64,000 nucleotides of DNA from Paenibacillus sp. PL91 (GCF_012935325.2 NZ_JABBYG020000021.1:1-64000); one strand, 5' to 3'. Shown: positions 34,626 to 43,456, numbered from the stretch's first letter. The notes: generated by a model from the sequence alone, not told the origin. Made by a program: numbers and translations.

Positions 34626-34640
34626 CTATATGTTATATAG
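34626..34640. promoter_or_regulatory. LysR-type box 2 at the decayed copy
   Basis: CTAT-ATGTTAT-ATAG, 58 bp from box 1. The pair mirrors 20758/20824 and shows that the control region was duplicated with the genes. Confidence 0.55.
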
Positions 34641-34785
34641 AGAAAACCATATTGTTAGATACTTTGTTTTGCTAATAGAATTAGTCCAAGGTCTTAGTAA
34701 GAAAATAGGTAAATTATGTGGTCTGACCTTGCCCCGAATAGATGGACACGAAAAAACCTCTATAATAAATCATGGAGGGATTCAA

Positions 34786-35046
34786 ATGGGACAAGGGAAG
34801 AAATACGACAAGGCATTTAAGGAGCAGATTGTACTGCGTATCTTGGCTGAAGAATCAACAGTTTCAGAAGCAGCCAAGGAGCTGGGCGTGCATTATACAA
34901 CAGTCAGAGACTGGGTTAAGGATTGTTTGTCAGACCCTTCGTATCCCATCTCCGCACCACCAATGTTGGGATTGATAGGTCTATTCGGTATGTATTTAGG
35001 ACAAAGACTTATCCCGTGGGTTAAATTACTGTCCTATCACATTTAA
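34786..35046 (+). pseudogene. Chimera of IS3 OrfA start and XapX end
   Basis: 86 codons. Residues 1 to about 47 are the HTH of an IS3-type OrfA (KKYDKAFKEQIVLRIL, then VSEAAKELGVHYTTVRDW). From about residue 55 the frame reads SAPPMLGLIGLFGMYLG and QRLIPWVK, the second half of a XapX protein. ATG follows CATGGAGGG. IS3-like terminal sequence starts near 34720. The IS inserted in or recombined with a xapX gene and left an open fused frame. Expression is possible but function is doubtful. Confidence 0.75.
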
Positions 35047-35237
35047 ATCAGGCTGATTTATTGATCCACAACGCTGATATGTAACGATGAGCTATTATCA
35101 ATAATCGGGGCAAGCTGTAGCAAGTGCTCCTTTAATTTTACCAAAGTATATGACCATCTAAATTTATCGCTTGTACGCTAGAATTAGGGTTCCTATTACT
35201 AAAACTCCATCATCACTTAAAGCTGGCGTAATAACAA

Positions 35238-35326
35238 TTCCGTTATCACGTAACAAAGCTGCCGATCGTGAGCCAGCAGCTTCATTCGGTATGACTATTG
35301 AACTATCGTTTCCCGTTAGCTTAACG
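35238..35326 (+). repeat. Main repeat, copy with eroded left arm
   Basis: Remnant left arm TTCCGTTATCACGTAAC (35238-35254), an imperfect hairpin AAGCTGCCGATC...AGCAGCTT (about 35256-35282), and the right arm TTGAACTATCGTTTCCCG then TTAGCTTAACG (35298-35326). The right arm supplies the stop codon of the next minus-strand gene. Confidence 0.75.
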
Positions 35327-35579
35327 GCTGATTGATTATTTTAATTTTTGACAATACATTTTCCCAGTCAGTCTTGTCTGAAACAAATGACATTATTATT
35401 TCATGGGATTTCACTTTCTCAAGGAATTCCTCATGGTTTTTAACCAACATTTTATTATCAATGAACACATTTTCTATAGGATTAACAAGTATACTATTCA
35501 CTTGATTATCCATAGCAATTGCAAAATCATTCAGCGATTGCGGTTCACCTAACAGGCATATCGGCGAAAAATACCACAA
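35316..35579 (-). CDS. Hypothetical protein truncated by a repeat
   Basis: 87 codons; not recognised. It is mixed alpha/beta (VNSILVNPIENVFIDNKMLV, then EEFLEKVKSHEIIMSFVSDK), without signal peptide. The start is uncertain, since no good ribosome site precedes the first codon. The last residues QPLS and the stop come from the main-repeat right arm, so the original C-terminus was lost. It is probably a fragment. Confidence 0.35.
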   Translation of the reverse strand: MWYFSPICLLGEPQSLNDFAIAMDNQVNSILVNPIENVFIDNKMLVKNHEEFLEKVKSHEIIMSFVSDKTDWENVLSKIKIINQPLS

Positions 35580-35678
35580 GAAAAACGAAAGGACCCGTAG
35601 TCTCTGCCACTAAAAACAGGCCCATTTTCAACAACTTTAAGCTGCAGCTTGGTCACGGTAATGTCCCAGCCCCATTTC

Positions 35679-37010
35679 CTACAAATTGAACCTCTTAATC
35701 GATTCCCTTAAGTGTACTGACATTTCGGCTTGTCCCTCCATGGAATCAGTGACTTTATGCATCACCTGATTAATTTCACCTAAACTTTCTTTCATTTCAC
35801 TGGTGTAACCTGCAGCTCTAAATGAGCTCTCGGAGACGCCTTCAATGACATTTTCGATATCTGCTACAGCAGAACCCATTAATTCTGTAGAAGTATGTAC
35901 TTCCTCAGAAAGCGACAGAATCTCTTGTGCATCACGCTGGTATTGTTGGCCAGTCTGTATAAGCAGTTCATAATCCGCTTTTACATCATTGTTCATATAG
36001 TCCAATATATCCTGTGAACTCTTCCCCAGTTTTAGGAATGCATCCTTCACTTGTGCGACCAGTTCATCAATTTGAGATATGGCTTCAGCCGATTCGCTGG
36101 ATAATTTTTTTACTCTTTCGGCTACAACCTGAAAGCCTTTCCCATGTTGACCAGCTCTCGCTGCCTCAATAGAAGCATTTAAGGCTAGTATGTTGGTCTG
36201 TGAAGAAATTTCCTTGATGCTTGCAGCAATAATATAAATCTCATCCACGATGCGTCCAGCCTCAATGGCCTTCCGAAGATTCTGCTGCTTCTCTTCATAC
36301 GTTCGAATAGCCTTCTCAAGGGAATGAACGGCCTCAACTTCCATTTGCGTCGCTCTTGTCTTTATATCACTAGAGGTTTCTAAGGAAGCTTTTACTTTAT
36401 GTAATAATTCATCATTGGATCTAGTTATTTTAAGAAGGGATAGATTAGCGCGTTGTGTATCATTTAACAGATTCGTTGCGTCTTGTGCTAGAGTAAGTGA
36501 CTTCGATTGAATACTTGCAATACTCGCTGTAGAGTTGCGCGTTGCATCCAGCATTGCTGAACTAGATTGTTGTATGTTATTAGATGCGTTATCAATTTCC
36601 ACCACCAATTTCTTGATACTTGTCGACCCTGTATTTAAAGATTTACTTAACTTGCTTATATCATCATTCCCCTTGAAGCATAGTTCAGAAGACAAATCTC
36701 CTGCTCCAAGCTTACTTATAAATCTCGCAACTGATTGAAGTCTCCTTAGGACTAGCCGATCATACATGAAAACAACAATGAGTACCGATATCAGTGTGCT
36801 AAAAACAGAAGATACGTATAAGCCAATGTTCCCCTCCATAAACTCGTTTTGGATTCCTGCTTTGGCGATAACCTCCTTACCGGTATCCAAAATGAAGTTA
36901 ACGAACTTACCAATGTTCGTACCGAGAATTTGAACGAGCACGATGGGGAAAATCAGCTTGAATTTAATGGACTCAACTGTCCATTTCTTTAGGGTGTCAA
37001 TAATTTTCAT
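35679..37010 (-). CDS. Methyl-accepting chemotaxis-type signalling protein with minimal sensor
   Basis: 443 residues. Two hydrophobic segments (about 20-45 and 72-95) enclose a short extracytoplasmic loop. Then come a HAMP-like linker (LRRLQSVARFISKLGAGDLSSEL) and a cytoplasmic coiled coil with the hairpin tip SSQTNILALNASIEAARAG and FQVVAERVKKLSSES. ATG 37010 follows GAGGAG; the 42 upstream codons are not supported. The periplasmic domain is almost absent, so it probably senses membrane state or an internal signal. Confidence 0.88.
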   Translation of the reverse strand: MKIIDTLKKWTVESIKFKLIFPIVLVQILGTNIGKFVNFILDTGKEVIAKAGIQNEFMEGNIGLYVSSVFSTLISVLIVVFMYDRLVLRRLQSVARFISKLGAGDLSSELCFKGNDDISKLSKSLNTGSTSIKKLVVEIDNASNNIQQSSSAMLDATRNSTASIASIQSKSLTLAQDATNLLNDTQRANLSLLKITRSNDELLHKVKASLETSSDIKTRATQMEVEAVHSLEKAIRTYEEKQQNLRKAIEAGRIVDEIYIIAASIKEISSQTNILALNASIEAARAGQHGKGFQVVAERVKKLSSESAEAISQIDELVAQVKDAFLKLGKSSQDILDYMNNDVKADYELLIQTGQQYQRDAQEILSLSEEVHTSTELMGSAVADIENVIEGVSESSFRAAGYTSEMKESLGEINQVMHKVTDSMEGQAEMSVHLRESIKRFNL

Positions 37011-37063
37011 AAGTGTCTCCTCAGTAAATGTTGTAGATGCGTAGAAATGATGGCAACCCTCCG

Positions 37064-37493
37064 TCAGAACAATGGTATTAGAAAAACAATCGGAGAACAG
37101 AAGCATGAACATTGGCGAAATTGACCGATGCTCCAAGGAAATAGCCTATAGATATAAACATGGCACACCAGAACAAGGCCCCTATGACCGAGTAGAGTAG
37201 GTATTTCCTGTGGCTCATAGCGCTCATCGCTGCTAGATAACAAGTTAGATGTCGGAGTCCCAGAATATAATAGCCTATACATATTGCCAAGGGGCCATAA
37301 TGTTCGAACCAACTTTCTGTTTTCTCCAATCAAGCGGGAAATAAAGCAGCCCAATTGAAGAAAGATAACCGACGGTTGCCATTATGATTTCATCAGGCAC
37401 AGGCAAACCAATAATATCAAGTGCCAAACAGAAGAAAATGGAGATGTACCCGTATTCCATAATGATGTCTTGTAATAAGGCGATGATGATCAC
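37064..37493 (-). pseudogene. Broken DedA-family membrane protein
   Basis: The N-terminal part is MEYGYISIFFCLALDIIGLPVPDE and MATVGYLSSIGLLYFPL; after a deletion it continues in another frame with ESWFEHYGPLAICIGYYILG, LRHLTCYLAAMSAM and YSVIGALFWCAMFISIGYFLG. FEHYG and the LRHLxxxxAGxSxM motif are DedA hallmarks. About 40 residues in the middle are lost. DedA proteins flip undecaprenyl phosphate or phospholipids. Confidence 0.8.
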
Positions 37494-37605
37494 GCTCCGT
37501 CTCTAACGGCTCTAGGCAAGAAAAGGTTATTCGGCCGCTTTAAGCCCTTCAAAATACAATAGCTGTATCTTAATTCCTTTATGGTCATACCTCCTAGTGA
37601 CTAAT

Positions 37606-37670
37606 TGTCACATGACACTTTGGGGTGACAAGACATCATAGATGACAAAATGAAACTTGTTGATATGACA
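37606..37670. promoter_or_regulatory. TGACA-type operator cluster upstream of the SLH hydrolase
   Basis: TGTCA-CA-TGACA at 37606-37617, plus further TGACA sites at 37626, 37643 and 37666, all on one strand and ending about 63 bp before the start at 37733. The same TGTCA-N2-TGACA inverted repeat lies upstream of the kinase operon at 42412-42423. Confidence 0.6.
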
Positions 37671-37732
37671 AGTCCTTTGCCATACTCGGTTTAGCCGTCA
37701 TGAGGCAAATACATTTTGAGGAGAGACCATTT

Positions 37733-39727
37733 ATGAACAAAAAGATTCACACCATCGCGGTTCTGCTATTATCCGCTATGGCAACGACCGCATGTATGCC
37801 AGCTAGCGGCGCGACAGCTACCGCAACAATTGCCACACCTATTGTATCTGTAAAATCTAGCTTGGAGGGACCCCGCGATGCCAAGGAGCTAGAAGCATTT
37901 GCAGATAGCGTTTTTGCGGACGTGATGAAGAAGTATAACACAGTCGGTTCTAATTTTGCGGTCGTTGCCGATGGGAAAGTGTTACTAAGCAAAGGTTACG
38001 GTTATGCCGACAAAGAAAAGAAGATTCCCGTTGATAAAGACACCGTTTTCCAGATCGGCTCTGTTACCAAGACATTCACGGCCTTGGCGGCTATGCAGAT
38101 GGTCGATAAGGGGAAAATCGATTTACGAGGCGACATTCAAAAGTACTTAGGAGGAGTGAAGATTCCGAATAAAACGGGGAAAAAACTGACCATGTATGAT
38201 CTACTTACCTATTCAACCGGATTTGAATCACCCGATATCGCTTCGTATTATTCACCGGAATATGTTAACAAAAACTTTCCAATAAAGGATTTTGTCAGAT
38301 CACATATGACAGCGGTTGTCATGCCTCCGGGAGAAGCATACGTTTATGACAATTTTGGGTTTTTGCTAGCGGGGTATGCGGTAGAGAACGTCTCGGGAAT
38401 GCCCTATTCGAAGTATATGGAGAAAAACATTTTCAACCCGTTAGGCATGACCTCAACGAATGTGCGGATTACGCCTGAACTATTAGGCAGGATGGCTGCT
38501 CACTATGGACCGAAGGGTGAAAAGATCCCCATGGATGGAACTATTCCTACAGAAAAACCTGAAGGTGGCATCATCTCAACAGCAGATGACATGGCGAAGT
38601 ATCTCTTAATGCATCTGAACAAAGGAAAGTATGATGGTAAAGAAATTGTGAGCCAAAAAAGCATAGAGCAAATGCACACATACCAGTTTTTTGCTGATAA
38701 AACGATTCCTCTTACAACAATCGGGTTCGAAGGCTACTTCAGTGAGAAGATGAATGGTCAGCATGTGATTCTAAAAGGAGGGAATGTTACAGGGCATTCA
38801 TCCCTGATTGTTATTCTGCCTGAGAAAAATGCAGCCTTTTATCTGTCCAACAATGATGACAACGCCCACTTTAGCATTGACGTGTATGAAGCGTTTATGA
38901 ATCACTATTATCCAAGAAAGACAGAAGTTTCAAAGCCAACCTATTCGGCAATCAGTGAGCAGCAAGCCAAGGCGTATGTCGGATTATATAAAAACACACG
39001 TATGGATGCTTTGAGGACTAAAGTTTCTTATTCGAACGGGAACTTAGTTTTGGAATCAGGAACTTCAGGCAATCATACACTGAAAATGATCCACCCTTTA
39101 TTGTTCGAAGATGAATCAGGTACTAAAATGACGTTTAAGAAAAACGCAGCTGGTCATATTGCATATATGTATTCTACGGGTCTACCAGACTTAGCTGCAT
39201 TTTCAGAAAAAATTAACGTTGATTCACCATTCTCTGATGTACCTGCGAATAGTAAGTATAAACCATATATTAACAATATTAACGCTTTGAAAGTCATGAG
39301 CGGGAAGTCTTCCCATACCTTTGATCCAAAAGGAACGATGACTCAAGGTGAATTCTCAGAAGTGCTACTTCGCGCCCATGGGTGGCATAAACAGCCTTTC
39401 ATGGTTGAACCCAATAAGAAGCAGATGAAAGTCGGACTGCCTAATTATCAGCCTAATTCTCCGATTACTAGACAAATGGCGGCGGTAATGATCCAAAACC
39501 TGAAACAGGTAGAGCCTAGAACGAAGGTTAAACTGAGTGGCAAAACTGATGCTTGGGCAGTTGAAGCCATCAAAGCGCTTATATCCCAAGGGATCATGGA
39601 CCCGGATACTAAGGTTAATTCTGATGGCTCCGTGAACTTCCGTTCAAAAGAACTTTTGAAACGTCAAGAAGCTAGTGCCTTATTGGATCAAGCATTTAAT
39701 TACTATACTTTACCCATCAGTCACTAA
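37733..39727 (+). CDS. Lipoprotein serine hydrolase (PBP4*/class C) with C-terminal SLH-like repeats
   Basis: 664 residues. The lipobox ATTAC gives acylated Cys 21. The beta-lactamase fold (about 50-390) has SVTK in VFQIGSVTKTFTAL, YDN in EAYVYDNFGFLLAGY and GHSS near the end of the domain. A linker domain of the C-terminal Beta-lactamase-related type follows. From about residue 505 come SLH-like repeats (FSDVPANSKYKPYINNINAL and FDPKGTMTQGEFSEVLLRA, then WAVEAIKALISQGIM). It probably modifies peptidoglycan or hydrolyses esters while attached to the wall. ATG follows GAGGAGAG. It appears to be under the TGACA operators. Confidence 0.88.
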   Translation: MNKKIHTIAVLLLSAMATTACMPASGATATATIATPIVSVKSSLEGPRDAKELEAFADSVFADVMKKYNTVGSNFAVVADGKVLLSKGYGYADKEKKIPVDKDTVFQIGSVTKTFTALAAMQMVDKGKIDLRGDIQKYLGGVKIPNKTGKKLTMYDLLTYSTGFESPDIASYYSPEYVNKNFPIKDFVRSHMTAVVMPPGEAYVYDNFGFLLAGYAVENVSGMPYSKYMEKNIFNPLGMTSTNVRITPELLGRMAAHYGPKGEKIPMDGTIPTEKPEGGIISTADDMAKYLLMHLNKGKYDGKEIVSQKSIEQMHTYQFFADKTIPLTTIGFEGYFSEKMNGQHVILKGGNVTGHSSLIVILPEKNAAFYLSNNDDNAHFSIDVYEAFMNHYYPRKTEVSKPTYSAISEQQAKAYVGLYKNTRMDALRTKVSYSNGNLVLESGTSGNHTLKMIHPLLFEDESGTKMTFKKNAAGHIAYMYSTGLPDLAAFSEKINVDSPFSDVPANSKYKPYINNINALKVMSGKSSHTFDPKGTMTQGEFSEVLLRAHGWHKQPFMVEPNKKQMKVGLPNYQPNSPITRQMAAVMIQNLKQVEPRTKVKLSGKTDAWAVEAIKALISQGIMDPDTKVNSDGSVNFRSKELLKRQEASALLDQAFNYYTLPISH

Positions 39728-39779
39728 TTAATTCGATTCATGAACTCTAGCCAAGTTGAAGGGCTTATATAGTAAGAAA

Positions 39780-39810
39780 CAAGCGGCTGCCTATGCTGCC
39801 GCTTGCTTTT
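39780..39810. terminator. Terminator between convergent genes
   Basis: CAAGCGGC (39780-39787) and GCCGCTTG (39797-39804) hairpin followed by CTTTT on the plus strand; it serves the SLH hydrolase gene. Confidence 0.7.
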
Positions 39811-39853
39811 AGTTATTGCCGTGTCCAGCGGCATTCTACACCGAGCGATAAGG

Positions 39854-41653
39854 TTATTCCAGCAGCCCGGCCTCTAGTGCTTTTTGCAACGCTTCCTCCC
39901 GGTTGCGAACCCCCAACTTCATGTAGGCCGATGATGCATAGTTTCTAACCGTACCATCGGATAAATACAATTTGGAGGCAATCGTTTTATATCGTAGACC
40001 TTTCGACACGAACTTTAGTACCTCAATCTCCCGTAGCGTTAAATCATAGGCGGCTCCCATTTGGGTTGGTGACGTATCGTCCCCGGTCTTATCCGCCTCC
40101 AGCTGTGCGAACAATTTGTGTGACATTTCTTGGTCGATCAAGGTACCTCCACGATAAACCGTGCGTATCGTCTCAGCAAGTTCTGCCGGCTTGATGGATT
40201 TTAATAAATATCCGTCAGCTCCGCTTCGCAACGCCTCCAGAGCTTGCCTAGTATCTTCGAACGTGGTAAGAATCAGAATGCGTAAATGGGGCCACATTTG
40301 CTTCATGGTACGAGATGCGGTGATCCCGTCCATGTTCGGCATGTCCAAATCCATAAGGACAAGTTGAGGTTGAACCTGCTTGCAGAGCGCAATGGCTTGT
40401 TCACCATCTTTTGCCGTTCCTACTACTTGCAAATCCTGCTGCTCCTCCAGAAGAGTCCGCAAGCTTTCACGGATGAAAGGTTGGTCATCGACGACTAACA
40501 AGCGGATGACTTCATCCTTAAGCTCCGTTTGCCGTGGCAAGGTGCAGGTAACGAGGGTGCCTTCGCCCAATTGGGTATAGACGGCGACATGACCTTGCAA
40601 ATTCAACGCTCGCTCTTTCATGGCGTTTAAGCCGAAGCCATCCTGCACTTGTTCCATCCCGCGACCGTTATCTTGAATTTCGAGCCTCGTCTGCTGAGGC
40701 TCAAATTTCATTGACACGGCAATCTCCGTCGCATGTCCATGACGCACAGCATTCGTGAGCGATTCCTGTAAGCAGCGATACAGTGCTATCTTAACTTGCT
40801 TCGTTACTGGATATTCCTCACCAAAGGTCTGAAAACGAACGGATACCCTCGCATGCTCCTGAAACTCCTCGACCAGTTTCCGCAAATACTGAATCAGCGG
40901 GAGCGCCTCCTGTGGAGATTCAATCTGATGCACATATCCTCTTACTTCCTCCATATTTTGACGGGCTAGGTTCAACATGGAATCTAGCCGTTCCATTCCT
41001 GTCTCGGACGCTAGTTCAGGCCGCAAGGTTTCCAATCCCATAATGAGGGAAGTGTAAGCATGGCCGACGGTATCATGGAGCTCTTTGGAGAGTCGGCTTC
41101 GTTCCTCAGCCAAAGTAATACGCTCGACTTGCGATAAGTACTGTTCCAACACCCCATTTTGCTCCCTGATAATCTCGCTTTGACGATGATTAACCATCAA
41201 TAAATGAAAAGAGAACCCTATCACATACGCCAATCCAACGTGAATGGTCATGAGCCAAAAATCACTCTGCTCTGTAAGCCATTTAATTATAGCGGGTATG
41301 AATAAAACGGATATAGGCCCTGACCAGAGATAGGCCCTTTGAGCGCTGTTAGCGGCGATAAAAAATGCATACACCAGGAACGTGAGGTAGGCTTCCGGAA
41401 AGTATGAAGCTAAATACAAGCACAATCCGCCCGAGATCACGATCTCTGTCAGCAAGTAGGATTTATAATTGAGCTGCAAGCACAGCCAAGGAACAGAAAA
41501 AGCGATAATCTGCCAAAACACAAGAACCCACAGCGGCAACGTGAAATAAGCTGCTCGCTCAACGGTAGTGAGCAGGAGCGAAGTGCTGCAAATCAATCGA
41601 ATCATGAACATGAGCCAGTCATACCAGAACCACTGCTTCACCATATCGAACAT
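39854..41653 (-). CDS. Histidine kinase fused to its NarL-type response regulator
   Basis: 599 residues in one open frame. Helices to about 155 are followed by the HisKA_3 phospho-site ERSRLSKELHDTVGHAY (about 190) and an HATPase (CLQESLTNAVRHGHATEIAV, LEIQDNGRGME). Without a stop comes a receiver domain (RLLVVDDQPFIRESLRTLL, LVLMDLDMPNMDG) and a LuxR/NarL HTH (LTLREIEVLKFVSKGLRYKT, SDGTVRNYASSAYMKLG). These parts are normally two genes. ATG follows GAGGGG. It is probably a DNA-bound, membrane-anchored regulator of the TGTCA sites. No frameshift sign is seen in the junction QTELKDEVIRLLVV. Confidence 0.92.
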   Translation of the reverse strand: MFDMVKQWFWYDWLMFMIRLICSTSLLLTTVERAAYFTLPLWVLVFWQIIAFSVPWLCLQLNYKSYLLTEIVISGGLCLYLASYFPEAYLTFLVYAFFIAANSAQRAYLWSGPISVLFIPAIIKWLTEQSDFWLMTIHVGLAYVIGFSFHLLMVNHRQSEIIREQNGVLEQYLSQVERITLAEERSRLSKELHDTVGHAYTSLIMGLETLRPELASETGMERLDSMLNLARQNMEEVRGYVHQIESPQEALPLIQYLRKLVEEFQEHARVSVRFQTFGEEYPVTKQVKIALYRCLQESLTNAVRHGHATEIAVSMKFEPQQTRLEIQDNGRGMEQVQDGFGLNAMKERALNLQGHVAVYTQLGEGTLVTCTLPRQTELKDEVIRLLVVDDQPFIRESLRTLLEEQQDLQVVGTAKDGEQAIALCKQVQPQLVLMDLDMPNMDGITASRTMKQMWPHLRILILTTFEDTRQALEALRSGADGYLLKSIKPAELAETIRTVYRGGTLIDQEMSHKLFAQLEADKTGDDTSPTQMGAAYDLTLREIEVLKFVSKGLRYKTIASKLYLSDGTVRNYASSAYMKLGVRNREEALQKALEAGLLE

Positions 41654-41750
41654 AACGAATCAACCCCTCATAACGATCAGTATGACATTACGTAACTATT
41701 ATAGAGTACACCACCCAACGATACTTTCTAGTCAAATCGAGGCAAGCCTT

Positions 41751-42338
41751 CTAGCGGTTCACGCTATTCATCATAAGACGGGTGTAGTGGCCCAGCATTC
41801 GTGTCAAGCGACTTGCAAGCCTACTGCTAACCATCATGAGTGCAACGCCTACGGCCGATACCAGCGCAGATTTGACAAAATTGTCTATTGGCACATCCAT
41901 AAAGTAAATATTAATAAATGGAAAAAGGTACGGAATGACAATCACCACGAGTGGAAGTACATAAAGCATGACCGCCACGATAAGACTTGCAACCCCTATC
42001 GGAAACTTCAGCATCAACCAGCCGATAGCTATCCAGTTGCGCCTGTTCATCATCTCCCTTTTGGCTTGGAGCCAGATGGAAGTATTGGTGCTTAAGGGAT
42101 TAACGTATGGCGCTGTCGTAATATCCGTATAGATCTTGGTCTGTATGCGTTCAAATTGCAGAAAGGTGGAAGTCGTCCGCAAAACGTGAGTTATCAGAGG
42201 AACGCCCGCGACGGTAAACGAAAGACTGAACCCTAGAGTAAGCACGACCAGATAAAAACTAAAATAGAACACCCCTGTAGCGAAAGTGAATAACAGGAAA
42301 TAGCCATTTTGAATAAAGCTGACGACGGTTCTTGTCAT
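41751..42338 (-). CDS. Putative-sensor-domain membrane protein
   Basis: About 195 residues of the Pfam Putative sensor family (usually an N-terminal module of actinobacterial kinases). It has four to six hydrophobic segments: YFLLFTFATGVFYFSFYLV, LSFTVAGVPLITHVL, then IASLIVAVML-like and YLFPFINIYF stretches. It encodes no kinase itself. It stands about 97 nt before the kinase-regulator fusion in the same direction and is probably its input partner. ATG 42338 or TTG 42341 is the start; AAAGGAT lies 10-13 nt upstream. Confidence 0.75.
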   Translation of the reverse strand: MTRTVVSFIQNGYFLLFTFATGVFYFSFYLVVLTLGFSLSFTVAGVPLITHVLRTTSTFLQFERIQTKIYTDITTAPYVNPLSTNTSIWLQAKREMMNRRNWIAIGWLMLKFPIGVASLIVAVMLYVLPLVVIVIPYLFPFINIYFMDVPIDNFVKSALVSAVGVALMMVSSRLASRLTRMLGHYTRLMMNSVNR

Positions 42339-42388
42339 CAAAGAGCCCACATCCTTTACAAGTAGTCATAGTAGTCTAAGGCTCTCGA

Positions 42389-42424
42389 TGTCATATCTTC
42401 CAGTGTCATAATGTCATATGACAC
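42389..42424. promoter_or_regulatory. TGTCAT operator cluster upstream of the sensor/kinase operon
   Basis: Perfect palindrome TGTCATATGACA (42412-42423) with further TGTCAT half-sites at 42389 and 42404, about 75 bp before the sensor gene. It matches the cluster at 37606-37670, so the fused regulator probably controls both. Confidence 0.6.
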
Positions 42425-42444
42425 AAGTCGAATCATTCTGCTCC

Positions 42445-42592
42445 TCTATCGTGTCCCGGTTGTTAAATCGTTGCTCTACCGCAAAGGATGTAAATTCATC
42501 ATTCCATTTTTTTTAGAACTCTATATTCCCATGAACGCATTGTTCTAACCTCATTATTTTTCTTTCAGCTATCGTGTCCCGTTAGTTGAAAG
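42445..42592 (+). repeat. Two solitary right arms of the main repeat
   Basis: CTCTATCGTGTCCCGGTTG at 42445 and AGCTATCGTGTCCCGTTAG then TTGAAAG at 42568-42592. The region between them and the next gene shows no other signal. Confidence 0.6.
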
Positions 42593-42735
42593 AGCTATTG
42601 TAATTCGTAATCTATCTAAAAATGTTATGCGTTGTTTTGTGTCTCGTAGCGAACCTTCTCAACCGGCCTAACCTCCATGTATCTGAATGAGTCCTGTTAT
42701 ACGCGATTAACTATAAGCTAGGTAAAATTAGGGAA

Positions 42736-42969
42736 ATGCGCTACTTCGGAACGAATGTTGAGCGACAGACCAACTTAGGCAGAATTTCCGTTCGAATGCT
42801 GGTCCAACACTGGGGGGCTCCGAATGAGTCAGTCCTGATTAAGTCGGGCAAGACAGTACAAAAGAAAATTACCTATGTCCGCGGTAAGTACCAGCTGGAA
42901 TTCATCTTTGATGGCACGAGTGGAATGAGCCTAAATCATATTAACCTTGTGAACAAAAATATTAAGTGA
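42736..42969 (+). pseudogene. Probable C-terminal fragment of a DUF4309-like protein
   Basis: 77 codons starting at an ATG without a ribosome site. VRMLVQHWGAPNESVLI and ITYVRGKYQLEFIF and MSLNHINLVN recall the repeat block of secreted DUF4309 proteins (WGxPD, then a beta strand pair). The N-terminal part and signal peptide are missing. The assignment is tentative. Confidence 0.4.
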
Positions 42970-43062
42970 ATTTACTCGCCATTAAGCCTGCTGATATCGA
43001 TGAGGACTCGAGAGTATAGCATGAAAGGATTCACTAAAATAGAAAAACCGCCTATTGGCCAA

Positions 43063-43100
43063 TAACGGCAGCTGATCCTCCTCTGATCGGCTGCCGTTAT
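43063..43100. terminator. Hairpin downstream of the DUF4309-like fragment
   Basis: AACGGCAGC (43063-43071) pairs with GCTGCCGTT (43090-43098), with inner GATC pairs. It resembles the hairpin of the main repeat without arms. Confidence 0.55.
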
Positions 43101-43222
43101 GTTGTTCCGAGCTTTACGACCATACAAAAAAGAGATCGACCAGAAAGATCTGGTGACCTCATCCACTGGTTCTGTAGAAATCGACGATCTCGGGGGCTGC
43201 TTCTACGAAAACTTCAAACTCC

Positions 43223-43453
43223 TTGCAGTTATTAGATTTGAACAGGACAAAAGCCCTTATCAATAGCCCGACACTAGTCATTGCCGGTCAGTATGATACA
43301 GTGACGCTTCCAAGCCACGGCGAATTGATTGCCGAGACGGTGCCGAACGCGAAGTTCGTCTTGCTGCCCGCAGTACACCTATCTAACCTGGAGTATCACG
43401 ACGAATTCTTGAGTATCGTGATTGAATTCTTGCAATCGAAATTAATGAAGTAA
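43223..43453 (+). pseudogene. C-terminal fragment of an alpha/beta hydrolase
   Basis: Of the ORF, TKALINSPTLVIAGQYDTVT and HGELIAETVPNAKFVLLPAV and HLSNLEYHDEF match the last third of 3-oxoadipate enol-lactonase-like hydrolases, with the acid in GQYD and the histidine in AVHLS. The nucleophile elbow and oxyanion loop are absent. It is a truncated relic. Confidence 0.7.
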
Positions 43454-43456
43454 ACC

